Part shown: one piece after another, positions 35,500-43,930 of the stretch
Numbering within the stretch: position 1 is the stretch's first letter
How the letters are laid out: each line of letters begins with the position of its first letter
Origin: Chionoecetes opilio
Lineage: Eukaryota > Arthropoda > Malacostraca > Decapoda > Majidae
Direction of reading: 5' to 3'
NCBI GenBank assembly: GCA_016584305.1
Contig: JACEEZ010021752.1
Location: 141,997 to 205,996, forward strand
DNA: 64,000 nucleotides
Translations under genes and position numbers: made by a program
Notes under the pieces: model-generated
Told to the model about the DNA's origin: nothing
Databases searched by the model: none
Seen by the model: only the letters and a program-made list of their open reading frames with translations

Positions 35500-38400
35500 T
35501 AGGAGTTAATGAGACAGACAGAGACAGACATTCATTCAGTCAGTCATACATTAATTAATTTACTTTGTTAGATTAATCTAAATCATACTTTTATATTCAA
35601 TTATACCTTGACATTTTGTTGTGAGTTTTCCCTTTGAGTAACATAAAGAAGTATAGTTTTTCCCCATAGAAGTATAGATGTCTTGAATGGAGCATAAGAA
35701 GGGACAATTGTGGAAAGGGCGTACAGTAAAAGCCTTATAACTGGGCACGATAGGGGCTCTGGCCCTTGCCCAGTTATTCAATATGCCGAATTATGCAAAT
35801 GCCCTCCTCTGTCTGATATGGGTTTAAAAAAAAAAAAAAAAAGTAAATACAGTACATACATCATACAGTACTGTATTTCAAGATGTCAGCTCCATCATGC
35901 AAGGGTGTCTCCAGCAGGAAGGGAATGAAATTGGAGAGCCTGAGCCTGCAGGAAAAGGTCAAAAGGACAAAAACACGACTTTATGCGACTGAGGATATGC
36001 CGAGTGTAAGCAAAGAGATGCAGTTATAACATTAATATGCCGAGATACATTATCTTTTGCCGACTTTCTGTTTACATGTTCACACAAGAGGTTGTGAGGG
36101 CATGATATGCCGAGTGAAAACCAAGAGATGCAGTTTAGGGGAGGCGGTAGCAGAGTGGTTAGCGTCACCGGGTGGCGTTCTCGAAGACCCGAGTTCGATC
36201 CCGAGTGAGACCCATAAATCCACTTAAAATCTTTCTGCACCATTGAGTGGCCTAAGAACACCCACATGCCCTGTCCATTAACTCTACCTTCGACTGCGAG
36301 TGCATCGGAGGACACAGGGGGGCGGCATGAGCCTCTAATCACAGGCATCACTATAAAAATCCTGCCTGCGCCACCACGGGCGAGGGCCAACCATCACAGC
36401 CCTCAAGTGAGCCTCCAGGGCCTGCCATCTGACTCCTGGAGGTCACTGTGCCTACAGGCACTATAGGCATAGATGTAAAAAAAAAAAAAAAAAAAAAAAG
36501 TCTTTGCCTTGCCGAGTTATATCAAATTCCGAGTTATACAGTGCGGAGTTATAAGGGTTTTACTGTATGCCTCAATGAAAAGCAACATTTGATAGACATG
36601 TAGAGACAGGACCACTGGAGTATAGCTCAGGCCCTGTATGCCAAGGCTAGGTAGATACAACTAGGTAAATACAGGTAATTAATATATTCCTGAATCTTTT
36701 TCTCCAGGACAAGCAGTGAAACTTTGAATGTACTCAGTCAGCTCATCAAACTGCTGCAGAAGGGAAGGAGCAGCTTGTTGATTCCCCGCAAGAAGACTAT
36801 TGACGATCTCCTGTCCAGCAGGAACATGGTGAGTCATGTAGTGTTGAGGTGGTGTGCCAAGGCTGTGTGGTAGTGTTGAGGTGGTGTGCCAAGGCTGTGT
36901 GGTAGAACACAGGCAACAACATGAAAGTTGTTGATGTTGTTGAGGTTCCTCAGGCTGCCTGGCCGAACAGACCCAAGCTCCTGAGATGGGCCAGGAGACA
37001 GGTTGTCCCACAGAGCCTTCATGGAGTGTGTGTTGTGTTGCATCCCGGACAGCCATCCGCAATACACCCACCCAGCCTCTCATGGCAGCTCAGAGGAGCC
37101 GGGTAGTGTCCACACCACAGCCTGGCCAGGTGAACTCTCTCTTCACGGGATAAGTATGGTAAAGATGGGGGCATACGCTATGCTGCGTGTGGCCTCGGTG
37201 CTCATCTCCGTGGCATTAGCCCTTGAGCCTGTGGTGGGTGAGAACCCGTTGCCCCGGGACACAGGGCTAGTGTGACATCCGGGTTACCACAGTTACCTTC
37301 CCCAGGTTTCCCCAGGTACCCATTTATGATAACTGTGGTACTGTGATATATAACTCATAGGATTAGCAGGTCTGTTGTGCAGTTTCCCAATTTTGAATTT
37401 AAAAAAAATAAAAAACTAGCGAGAGAATTGCATTTATTCATTTTGCATTGCTTCAGTGCAGGTCATCTTATATTTACAGTTAGAGAAGTGATAATTAATC
37501 CATTATGAAACACGAAAGTGTCCGTCCAGCAGCCTGTGTCAGAGTCTGCGGTTGTCACCATTGCAAACAGACCTGTGCTTGGCGGGGCTGTTCTGTAATA
37601 CACACACAGTTATCACATCCACATCACATCCTTGTTGTACACAGTGAGTGAAATTCCCAAAACAATAATTTTGAACCATAAACCTTGTGTGTTCTCTCTA
37701 GTTTTGCAATGACGATTAGATTAGTAAATAGTTATTAAAAGATGAGCTTGAGCATCACCACCTGGAGGCCGGCACCAGCTGAGCCACTTGTTTGACGTGG
37801 AGTATTTGTAGATTGAAGGCATCTAGCAAGTACCTATTTCTTTGCATTCTCATGTCATTGTTCCTGTCTTATCTCTCTCACAGAAGGCCCTAACTCCACC
37901 ACTTCCCGGGGACATCGCCATCAGCTTCTACCTGCAGGCACACAAGCTGGTGTTGGCCGTGTACCATCTGTCCAGCGCCAGCGGCACCATGAAGTTTGAG
38001 AGCGTTCAGGCCGAGTGCTCCGTGCCGTGGCTCACGCCGGTGCTGGTCTGCTTCACCACGGCCCTGCACCTCGCACACCAGCTCAGGGATAAAGTGAGGA
38101 CGAGGGATTCATGGGATTGATCTATGCAACTATGTTTCTATTTTATTATTTCCTTCTATTTACCTTGTCTATTTTATTGTGATTATGTGTGGTGGTCTTC
38201 CATAATATGTTTGATAGTGTGGTAAGGGTTGTTGTATCCTGGACAGGCATCCGCAGTGGTCCCATCCAGCCTCTTCTGATAGCTCAGAAGAGCCGGGTGG
38301 TGTCCACACCACAGCCTGGCCAGGTGGACTCTGTCCTCACAGGAAGGGAGGATGTCTGTCTGTCCTCACGGGGAAGGGAGGACTCGGAAGGGTGTATGTC

Positions 38401-41400
38401 TGTCTGTCCTCACGGGGAAGGGAGGACTCGGAAGGGTGGATGTCTGTCTGTCCTCACGGGGAAGGGAGGACTAGACTCTAAAGGGTGGATGTCTGGGGGC
38501 CGTGTAAACAGCCGAGTGTTGACCTCGAGTGAGTGGCTGGAGCGGTGGGTGGTCTGGGTATGAATATGGCTCTGGAGGCCGGCTTGGGGACGACAAGGTG
38601 GAAGTTATGATCAAATGTGTGTGTGATAGCGTGTTGTGGGTGTTGTTGTGATGTTATCTTGGCGTGTGAGTGTGGTGTGTGGCCTGTAGTGTTGTGGGTG
38701 TTGTTGTGATGTATCTTGGTGTGTGAGTGTGGTGTGTGGCCTGTAGTGTTGTGGGTGTTGTTGTGATGTATCTTGGCGTGTGAGGTGGGTGGCTGTAGTG
38801 TTGTGGTGTTGTTGTGATGTATCTTGGCGTGTGAGTGTGGTGTGGCTGTAGTGTTGTGGTGTTGTTGTGATGTATCTGGCGTGTGAGTGGTGGTGGCCTG
38901 TAGTGGTGTTGGTATTGTTGGGTGTGGAGTGTTGTGTGTGATGTGTTTGTATGTAATGGCTTGAGGGTGGGGCCTTGTTTTGGTGTAGGTGGTTCTGGGT
39001 GTGTGTGGTGTGGCCTGTTTTGTGGTGTTTGATGTATTGGCGTGTGATGGTGTCTGTAGTGGTGGTTGGGCCTTCTGGCGTGTGAGTGGGTGTGCCTGTA
39101 GTGTGTGGTGTGTTGTTGTGTTTGTATCTTGGGTGTGAGTTGGTGTGGCCTGTATGTTTGTGGTGTTGCTGTGATGTACTTGGCGTGGTGGTGTGGCCTG
39201 TTGTTTGGGGTTTGTGTGTATGTGTGTGTTGGCATGATTGTGCCTCTATGTATGAGGTTTTGAGTGTGGGGTAGGCGTTTGGTTTATGGTGTAGTGTGGG
39301 TGTATGGTGTGTGAGCTGTCCATTTTTGAGTGTGCTGTATTGGTTGTGTTGTGATGGTTAACCTTGCAGCTTGATGGTCGCCACTGACGTTGTTTGTTTG
39401 GTTCGGGTGTGTGCAAGATGTTGTTGCGAGTGTCTGAGTCAGGTGTGGCAGTTTGAGTGTTATGTGTTTATGGTGTTGTGGCTTGTGCTTATTTATTTTG
39501 AGTGTTGTGAGGGTGTGTGTGTCTTGGTGGGTGATGGCGGTGTGTATTGGGTTGTGTGTTTGTTGAGGGTTGGATTGTTGTGTATGCTTGTTTGTTGTAA
39601 TGTGATTGGCAGTGATCCTTGTGTGCATGTCGGTTGTGTTAGGTGTATGGATGTGAGTGTCATTGTGATGGAGATTTTGATGTGTGTGTGGTTGTTTGTT
39701 GAGGTGTGTGTATGTTGTGTATCTGTTGTGCAGTGTGTGTGATGAATGTGTGCTATTATTGTTTCAGTGCTGGAGTCATGTTGTTGTTTGGCAGTGTTGT
39801 GTGATCAGTGTTTGTGATGTGAGTTGTGCAGTGTCTGTGTTGTGATCAGTGTTTGTTGTGATGTGTGTGTGCAGTGTCTGTGTGTGATCGTGTGTGTTTG
39901 TGTTGTGCAGTGTCTTGTGTGGTCAGTGTTTGTATGGGTTGTGCAGTGTCTTGTGGATCAGTGTTTGTATGTGTTGTGCAGTGTCTTGTGTGATCAGTGT
40001 TTGTATGTGTTTGTGCAGTGTCTTGTGTGTCAGTGTTTGTCTGTGTTGTGCAGTGTCTTGTGTGATCAGTGTTTGTATGTGTTGTGCAGTGTCTTGTGTG
40101 ATCAGTGTTTGTTGTGTTGTGCAGTGTCTTGTGTGTCAGTGTTTGTTGTGTTGTGCAGTGTCTTGTGTGGTCAGTGTTTGTCTGTGTTGTGCAGTGTCTT
40201 GTGTGGTCAGTGTTTGTACTGTGTTGTGCAGTGTCTTGTGTGATCAGTGTTTGTCTGTGTTGTGCAGTGTCTTGTGTGGTCAGTGTTTGTCTGTGTTGTG
40301 CAGTGTCTTGTGTGATCAGTGTTTGTCTGTGTTGTGCAGTGTCTTGTGTGGTCAGTGTTTGTCTGTGTTGTGCAGTGTCTTGTGTGATCAGTGTTTGTCT
40401 GTGTTGTGCAGTGTCTTGTGTGATCAGTGTTTGTCTGTGTTGTGCAGTGTCTTGTGTGGTCAGTGTTTGTCTGTGTTGTGCAGTGTCTTGTGTGATCAGT
40501 GTTTGTATGTGTTGTGCAGTGTCTTGTGTGATCAGTGTTTGTATGTGTTGTGCAGTGTCTTGTGTGATCAGTGTTTGTCTGTGTTGTGCAGTGTCTTGTG
40601 TGGTCAGTGTTTGTCTGTGTTGTGCAGTGTCTTGTGTGGTCAGTGTTTGTCATGTGTTGTGCAGTGTCTTGTGTGAGTCAGTGTTTGTCTGTGTTGTGCA
40701 GTGTCTTGTGTGGTCAGTGTTTGTCTGTGTTGTGCAGTGTCTTGTGTGTCAGTGTTGTTGTGTTGTGGGTCTTGTGGCATGTTGTCTGTGTTGTGCAGTG
40801 TCTGTGTGTCAGTGTGTTGTGTGCAGTGTCTTGTGTGATCAGTGTTTGTCTGTGTTGTGCAGTGTCTTGTGTGGTCAGTGTTTGTATGTGTTGTGCAGTG
40901 TCTTGTGTGGTCAGTGTTTGTCTGTGTTGTGCAGTGTCTTGTGTGGTCAGTGTTTGTATGTGTTGTGCAGTGTCTTGTGTGATCAGTGTTTGTATGTGTT
41001 GTGCAGTGTCTTGTGTGATCAGTGTTTGTCTGTGTTGTGCAGTGTCTTGTGTGGTCAGTGTTTGTCTGTGTTGTGCAGTGTCTTGTGTGGTCAGTGTTTG
41101 TATGTGTTGTGCAGTGTCTTGTGTGATCAGTGTTTGTCTGTGTTGTGCAGTGTCTTGTGTGATCAGTGTTTGTCTGTGTTGTGCAGTGTCTTGTGTGATC
41201 AGTGTTTGTATGTGTTGTGCAGTGTCTTGTGGGGATCAGTGTTTGTCTGTGTTGTGCAGTGTCTTGTGTGATCAGTGTTTGTCTGTGTTGTGCAGTGTCT
41301 TGTGTGATCAGTGTTTGTATGTGTTGTGCAGTGTCTTGTGTGATCAGTGTTTGTCATGTGTTGTGCAGTGTCTTGTGTGATCAGTGTTTGTATGTGTTGT

Positions 41401-42902
41401 GCAGTGTCTTGTGTGATCAGTGTTTGTATGTGTTGTGCAGTGTCTTGTGTGATCAGTGTTTGTATGTGTTGTGCAGTGTCTTGTGTGATCAGTGTTTGTA
41501 TGTGTTGTGCAGTGTCTTGTGTGATCAGTGTTTGTATGTGTTGTGCAGTGTCTTGTGTGATCAGTGTTTGATCTGTGTTGTGCAGTGTCTTGTGTGATCG
41601 TTTGTTGTGTTGGCAGTTCTGTGTGTCAGTGTTTGTCTGTGTTGTGCAGTGTCTTGTGTGATCAGTGTTTTGTCTGTGTTGTGCAGTGTCTTGTGTGATC
41701 AGTGTTTGTCTGTGTTGTGTCAGTTTGTCTGGTTTGCGTTTGTGTGATCAGTGTTTGTCTGTGTTGTGCAGTGTCTTGTGTGGTCAGTGTTTGTCTGTGT
41801 TGTGCAGTGTCTTGTGTGATCAGTGTTTGTCTGTGTTGTGCAGTGTCTTGTGTGATCAGTGTTTGTATGTGTTGTGCAGTGTCTTGTGTGATCAGTGTTT
41901 GTCTGTGTTGTGCAGTGTCTTGTGTGATCAGTGTTTGTATGTGTTGTGCAGTGTCTTGTGTGGTCAGTGTTTGTCTGTGTTGTGCAGTGTCTTGTGTGAT
42001 CAGTGTTTGTCTGTGTTGTGCAGTGTCTTGTGTGGTCAGTGTTTGTCTGTGTTGTGCAGTGTCTTGTGTGATCAGTGTTTGTCTGTGTTGTGCAGTGTCT
42101 TGTGTGGTCAGTGTTTGTATGTGTTGTGCAGTGTCTTGTGTGATCAGTGTTTGTCTGTGTTGTGCAGTGTCTTGTGTGATCAGTGTTTGTATGTGTTGTG
42201 CAGTGTTTGGTGTCAGTGTTTGTCTGTGTTGTGCAGTGTCTTGTGTGATCAGTGTTTGTATGTGTTTGTGGTCAGTGTTTGTTGTGTTGTGCAGTGTCTT
42301 GTGTATGTGTTTGTGTTGTGCAGTGTCTTGTGTGATCAGTGTTTGTATGTGTTGTGCAGTGTCTTGTGTGATCAGTGTTTGTATGTGTTGTGCAGTGTCT
42401 TGTGTGATCAGTGTTTGTATGTGTGTGCAGTGTCTTGTGTGATCAGTGTTGTTGTGTTGTCAGTGTCTTGTGTGATCAGTGTTTGTCTGTGTTGTCAGTG
42501 TCTTGTGTGGTCAGTGTTTGTATGTGTTGTGCAGTGTCTTGTGTGATCAGTGTTTGTCTGTGTTGTACAGTGTCTTGTGTGGTCAGTGTTTGTATGTGTT
42601 GTGCAGTGTCTTGTGTGATCAGTGTTTGTCTGTGTTGTGCAGTGTCTTGGGTAGTGTGTTTGAGTGTCACGTTGTCTTAGGTGACCTTGAATTTCTGGTG
42701 TGAAGTTGGGGTTGTGTGTTTTTCTGTTGCCTCAAGGGATATGTCTTTTGTCTACGTTTTGTATAAGTTGTAGTTGTTATGGCCATTGGTGGTAATAGCA
42801 ACGTAAACAATTGAAATCCATTTTCTCTTTCAGATTGCTGTGTTTTCACAGTTCAAAGATTTTACTCCAGACTCCTGCAGTGTGTCAACTGTTTCCTGCT
42901 GA
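26281..42902 (+). CDS. rogdi: Rogdi homologue gene (exon 2 to stop codon)
   Basis: Six exons (26281-26352, 27658-27805, 35260-35417, 36708-36828, 37884-38093, 42834-42902) give about 258 residues. Family members are about 270-290, so the missing N-terminus is about 20 residues, expected on an unseen upstream exon. Characteristic stretches are QQELEWVLSEEVPRVF, KQEKFIM...QVKCVVTVTGDTISQADIN, WRIQQIQDAANF, ISFYLQAHKLVLAVYHL and ECSVPWLTPVLVCFTTALHL. They follow the order in animal Rogdi proteins. Rogdi acts with DMXL/WDR7 (RAVE/Rabconnectin-3) in V-ATPase regulation and at synapses. Exon phases agree except for one extra base in 27658-27805. Introns are swollen with repeats. Confidence 0.92.
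26405..26640. repeat. Purine (G/A) low-complexity tract
   Basis: GGGAGA-type runs ending in (GA)n at 26608-26640. Lies in the rogdi intron after exon 26281-26352. Open frames are artefacts of composition. Confidence 0.85.
26641..27380. other. rogdi intron sequence, nothing specific
   Basis: AT-rich intronic sequence, with a duplicated 'agacaattttt' motif near 27095 and 27211. No gene. Confidence 0.5.
27382..27652 (+). mobile_element. CR1-like non-LTR retrotransposon, 5'-truncated 3' end
   Basis: Encodes RLFRILEKCRFRREIGKNWF followed by TNRVVNEWNGLSGQVVSAES and LGSFKEGLDRFMD, the usual end of the ORF2 of this family. It continues to a 3' tail of TTATGTTCTTATGTTCTTAT. The same 3' end occurs reversed at 32862-34831 and 58971-59045. 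It stops about 6 bp short of the rogdi acceptor at 27656-27657. Confidence 0.85.
27658..27805 (+). CDS. rogdi: rogdi exon with apparent 1-bp frameshift
   Basis: Acceptor tccccag, donor gtgagt. The upstream phase gives EGAGHFPMPLC, whereas the conserved part (GSDTAIKQEKFIM...DTISQA) is in another frame. The length of 148 nt is one more than the 147 needed to join the next exon in phase. The extra base lies near 27687-27696, around 'tgctggctcc'. It is either a sequence error or a damaging mutation. Confidence 0.85.
27845..28080. mobile_element. Tigger-like MITE, 'ATTCGGAC' family
   Basis: CAGTAAAACCTCTCATATTC at the left, CGAGAAATGTTACTG at the right, TA on both sides (27843-27844, 28081-28082). 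236 bp with an A-rich centre. GTCCGAATAAT is repeated near both ends. A single degraded end of the same type is at 47583-47640. Confidence 0.8.
28118..28252. repeat. (ATT/ATC)n microsatellite
   Basis: Trinucleotide repeats ATT, ATC and CAT in blocks. Intronic. Apparent Ile/Ser-rich frames are artefacts. Confidence 0.9.
28336..32345. repeat. 45-bp satellite array in rogdi intron (about 89 units)
   Basis: A unit of 45 bp repeats for 4 kb with high similarity. Each unit contains a perfect 10-bp inverted repeat, GGACTCAGAA and TTCTGAGTCC, around an 8-base loop TAGTTTCC, followed by a 17-base linker (TGCTACAACACAACCTC). Variants recur at fixed places: CTGCT/CTGTT, CAGAATAG/CAGCATAG/CTGAATAG, CCTCGG/CTTCGG. 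A few units have 1-3 bp indels (for example near 29315, 31325, 31350, 31434, 32145). Because 45 is a multiple of 3 and the unit lacks stops in some frames, open frames up to 656 codons appear. They are not genes. Confidence 0.97.
32433..32700 (-). mobile_element. Probable 3' end of a non-LTR retrotransposon with (ATT)n tail
   Basis: Read on the minus strand, the sequence ends in 'tgccttcgggcgagaataaa' followed by (ATT)n. This layout fits a LINE 3' end with a microsatellite-like tail. No coding part is recognisable. Confidence 0.4.
32918..33241. mobile_element. Tigger-like MITE, intact, 'GTCGGATGTT' family
   Basis: 324 bp, CAGCTAAGTATTAATTATCC at one end and GTTGGGAATTTGGCTG at the other, with TA on both sides (32916-32917, 33242-33243). 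Related to the degraded copy starting at 2922. It interrupts the 3' UTR of the CR1-like element, splitting 'acctacacgaggta' from 'tagttcctg'. Confidence 0.8.
33963..34661 (-). mobile_element. Solo LTR (Gypsy-like), inserted in CR1-like ORF2
   Basis: 699 bp. On the minus strand it starts TGTTACGCTGTAG and ends GCGCAACA, with short TG...CA inverted ends. It is flanked by ATAT at 33959-33962 and 34662-34665, a 4-bp duplication, and removing it rejoins the RT sequence. The promoter half (minus strand, 34600 to 34400) has TGACGTCA at about 34534-34541 and two ATTGG boxes. No internal gag-pol, so it is a recombination product. Confidence 0.82.
34530..34545. promoter_or_regulatory. CRE-like TGACGTCA palindrome in solo LTR
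   Basis: The perfect 8-bp cAMP-response-element palindrome lies in the LTR, close to inverted CCAAT boxes at 34477-34515. This arrangement suits an LTR promoter. Activity is inference. Confidence 0.5.
35260..35417 (+). CDS. rogdi: rogdi exon, central region
   Basis: 158 nt, DINMKAAKHQ through WRIQQIQDAANFLQMAMQFL. The acceptor is gtgtgcag. The donor GT is the first dinucleotide of a (GT)40 tract. Ends in phase 2, matching the next exon. Confidence 0.9.
35418..35497. repeat. (GT)40 microsatellite at rogdi splice donor
   Basis: 80 bp of pure GT starts at the donor dinucleotide of exon 35260-35417. The donor therefore has no purine consensus beyond GT and many equivalent GTs follow it. Confidence 0.97.
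35724..36565 (+). mobile_element. Tigger element with transposase start remnant and trapped SINE
   Basis: CAGTAAAAGCCTTATAAC at the left, TTATAAGGGTTTTACTG at the right, TA on both sides. After the terminal region comes a short coding start (MSAPSRK near 35884, then QEKVKRTKTRL), the beginning of a CENP-B-type Tigger transposase. It is followed by a large internal deletion and a SINE at 36138-36499. The same deletion and SINE position occur at 54549-55666. Confidence 0.82.
36138..36499 (+). repeat. tRNA-derived SINE (family A)
   Basis: Head with A box TAGCAGAGTGG and B box AGTTCGATCCC, then a body containing 'accacgggcgagggcc' and a poly-A end. Other copies: 54826-55575, 45380-45712 (minus) and 53284-53498 (minus, 5'-truncated). 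The internal promoter boxes indicate RNA polymerase III transcription in the source element. Confidence 0.88.
36600..36680 (+). repeat. Retrotransposon 3' tail, '...GGCCCTGTA...AGGTAAATAC' type
   Basis: 'aggaccactggagtatagct', then 'caggccctgtatgcc', then 'caactaggtaaatacag'. Similar 3' ends are found at 26185, 43070-43135 and 43870-43925. It lies just upstream of a rogdi acceptor. Confidence 0.6.
36708..36828 (+). CDS. rogdi: rogdi exon, TLNVLSQLIKLLQKGR region
   Basis: 121 nt, acceptor tttttctccag, donor gtgagt. Encodes SSETLNVLSQLIKLLQKG followed by RSSLLIPRKKTIDDLLSSRN, corresponding to the VLKLMDAVMLQLTRARNRL helix of human ROGDI. Confidence 0.9.
36840..36903. repeat. Tandem duplication of 32 bp
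   Basis: Two copies of 'gtgttgaggtggtgtgccaa' plus 'ggctgtgtggta' in the rogdi intron. Nothing else is implied. Confidence 0.85.
37165..37330 (-). repeat. SINE family B, 5'-truncated copy
   Basis: Shares 'catacgctatgctgcgtgtg', 'ctccgtggcattagccctt' and 'ccgggttaccacagttacc' with the longer copy at 57920-58205, whose tRNA-like head is at its right end. Only the distal body is present here. Confidence 0.75.
37331..37883. other. rogdi intron sequence, nothing recognised
   Basis: No repeat boundary or coding motif is recognised between the SINE fragment and the next rogdi exon. Confidence 0.5.
37884..38093 (+). CDS. rogdi: rogdi exon, conserved C-terminal half
   Basis: 210 nt (70 codons), acceptor ctctctcacag, donor gtgagg. 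Encodes PPLPGDIAISFYLQAHKLVL and later SVPWLTPVLVCFTTALHLAH. This is the best conserved part, with no internal stop, and codon use is normal for a gene under constraint. Confidence 0.95.
38200..38480. repeat. Tandem repeats with 'CTGTCCTCACGGGGAAGG' units
   Basis: Three to four imperfect units of about 50 bp containing 'ggatgtctgtctgtcctcac' and 'ggggaagggaggact' lie at 38340-38480. Preceded by a block similar to 37030-37130 ('gggtggtgtccacaccacag'). Confidence 0.7.
38625..39300. repeat. Degenerate TG-rich tandem repeat, unit about 57 bp
   Basis: Repeats of 'gttgttgtgatgtatcttgg' plus 'cgtgtgagtgtggtgtg' plus 'tggcctgtagtgttg', becoming more divergent and shorter to the right. It grades into the 36-bp array. 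Open frames are artefacts. Confidence 0.8.
39300..39800. other. TG-rich transition sequence
   Basis: Biased GT-rich sequence without clear periodicity, between two tandem arrays in the last rogdi intron. Confidence 0.6.
39815..42660. repeat. 36-bp minisatellite in last rogdi intron (about 78 units)
   Basis: The unit combines 'tgtgttgtgcagtgtcttgt' with 'gtgatcagtgtttgtc'. Common variants are gatcag/ggtcag and gtctg/gtatg, which appear in shuffled order, with a few damaged units near 40750-40820, 41600-41730 and 42200-42320. The unit is 36 bp (3 x 12), so Cys/Val-rich open frames up to 388 codons run through it. These are not genes. The array is strand-asymmetric (G+T). Confidence 0.96.
42834..42902 (+). 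CDS. rogdi: rogdi terminal exon
   Basis: Acceptor ttttctctttcag, then IAVFSQFKDFTPD and an 8-9 residue tail to TGA at 42900-42902. Aligns with the ISVFSSYW terminus of human ROGDI. It directly follows the 36-bp minisatellite intron and directly precedes a retrotransposon 3' end. Confidence 0.85.
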   Translation: MAVFSQFKDFTPDSCSVSTVSC

Positions 42903-42939
42903 ACTACACAAAGGCACACCAGGACCACTTGAGAAAATG

Positions 42940-43135
42940 AAGATGTTTGAATAACACAAGAAGTATGGTGCTCCCCATAACAGTGTAGACGCATGTAATG
43001 GACTAAAGGAAGAGTTGATAGCAGCAAGAGTGCATTAATTTAAAGAAAAACTAGATAAATATAGATCAAGAGACAGGACCACACGAGTACAGCTGTATGC
43101 TTCAAGCAAGTCAATACCACTACCTAGATACACAC
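42940..43135 (+). mobile_element. Non-LTR retrotransposon 3' end, 5'-truncated
   Basis: A frame encodes APHNSVDACNGLKEELIAA, then FKEKLDKYRSRDRTTRVQLY, the end of a CR1/L2-like ORF2, followed by the 'accacctagatac' type 3' tail. It begins within 40 bp of the rogdi stop codon. Confidence 0.7.
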
Positions 43136-43139
43136 ATAC

Positions 43140-43655
43140 TCCCCTCGTAGCTTAGTTCTGGTCTGTCAATCAGTACGCTGAGAATTCATGTCTTGCAAAG
43201 GGTTGCTACTTTTTTCTTCTGAAAATTTACTTACAAGTTACTTTCTGTAGTTACTGTCCTCATTGAGCAAGGGAATTTGCTGCGTGTGTGGTGTGTAAGG
43301 TCCCAGCCTTACCCATGAATCCACCTCCATTGTCTTTCTAGAAGGGTGATCTGGTGATCATGAGTTCAGCACGTGATCAAGATTGTATGTCAGAAACACA
43401 CTTCACCGCTCGGTGGGTTATAGCGTCCGGCACCATTCTGTGGTCAGGCGTTTGATCCCCGGCCCCGCTCATTCCCGGGGATATTTCCACTGAGAAATTT
43501 GGGCGGTTACTGTTCCTATTGAGCAAGGGGATGAGGGTGTGTGGTGTGTGAGGTCCCAGCATTACCCAAAGATCGGTAATAATAAGCTCCAAGCTCGCAC
43601 CGGGAGGGTGAAACTGGCGATCGCGAGTCTGACTCGCGTGGGCAAGACCATGGGT
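43140..43655 (+). repeat. Two tandem SINE family D copies
   Basis: Blocks at 43255-43300 and 43515-43560 share 'attgagcaaggg', 'gtgtgtggtgtgt' and 'aaggtcccagc'. Each is preceded by a tRNA-like head ('cctcgtagcttag' at 43144; 'ctcggtgggttatagcg' with 'gtttgatccccg' at 43450). Boundaries are approximate. Confidence 0.6.
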
Positions 43656-43930
43656 GAATGACACGCACACACACGAGAAGTCCCGGGTTCGATCCCCGGG
43701 CGGAGCGAAGACAGACGGGCAGTCTTCTTAAAACCCGAGCCCCTGTCCACCCAGCAGTGAATGGATACCGGGTGTTAGCAGGGGGTTTGTGACCCGCCTC
43801 CCGGGGTGATGGCTTCCCCCAACACTAAGAACTAAGGATGAATGATAAAAATAAATGTTGATATGGAGACGGGGCCATATGAGCGTCGCTCTGGCCCTGT
43901 AAAATACAACTAGATGAATACACAAACACG
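43656..43930 (+). repeat. tRNA-derived SINE with retrotransposon-type 3' tail
   Basis: B-box-like GGGTTCGATCCCCGG at 43684-43698. The body has 'gaatggataccgggtgttag', and the 3' end is 'ggccctgtaaaatacaacta'. The tail matches the non-LTR tails at 36632 and 26190, the usual way a SINE borrows a LINE's machinery. Confidence 0.7.

Noticed and set aside
36138..36215. Functional tRNA gene
   Set aside because: A and B boxes are present, but the cloverleaf is imperfect and the sequence continues into a SINE body with poly-A. The same unit recurs at three other sites.
38654..39235. His/Thr/Pro-rich minus-strand protein of 193 codons
   Set aside because: Translation of the degenerate GT-rich tandem repeat.
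40105..41271. Open frame of 388 codons, Cys/Val/Ser-rich
   Set aside because: Translation of the 36-bp minisatellite; stays open because the unit is a multiple of three and lacks a stop in that frame.
43684..43700. tRNA gene based on GGTTCGATCCC
   Set aside because: Only the B-box side is present in a SINE context with a retrotransposon-type 3' tail.
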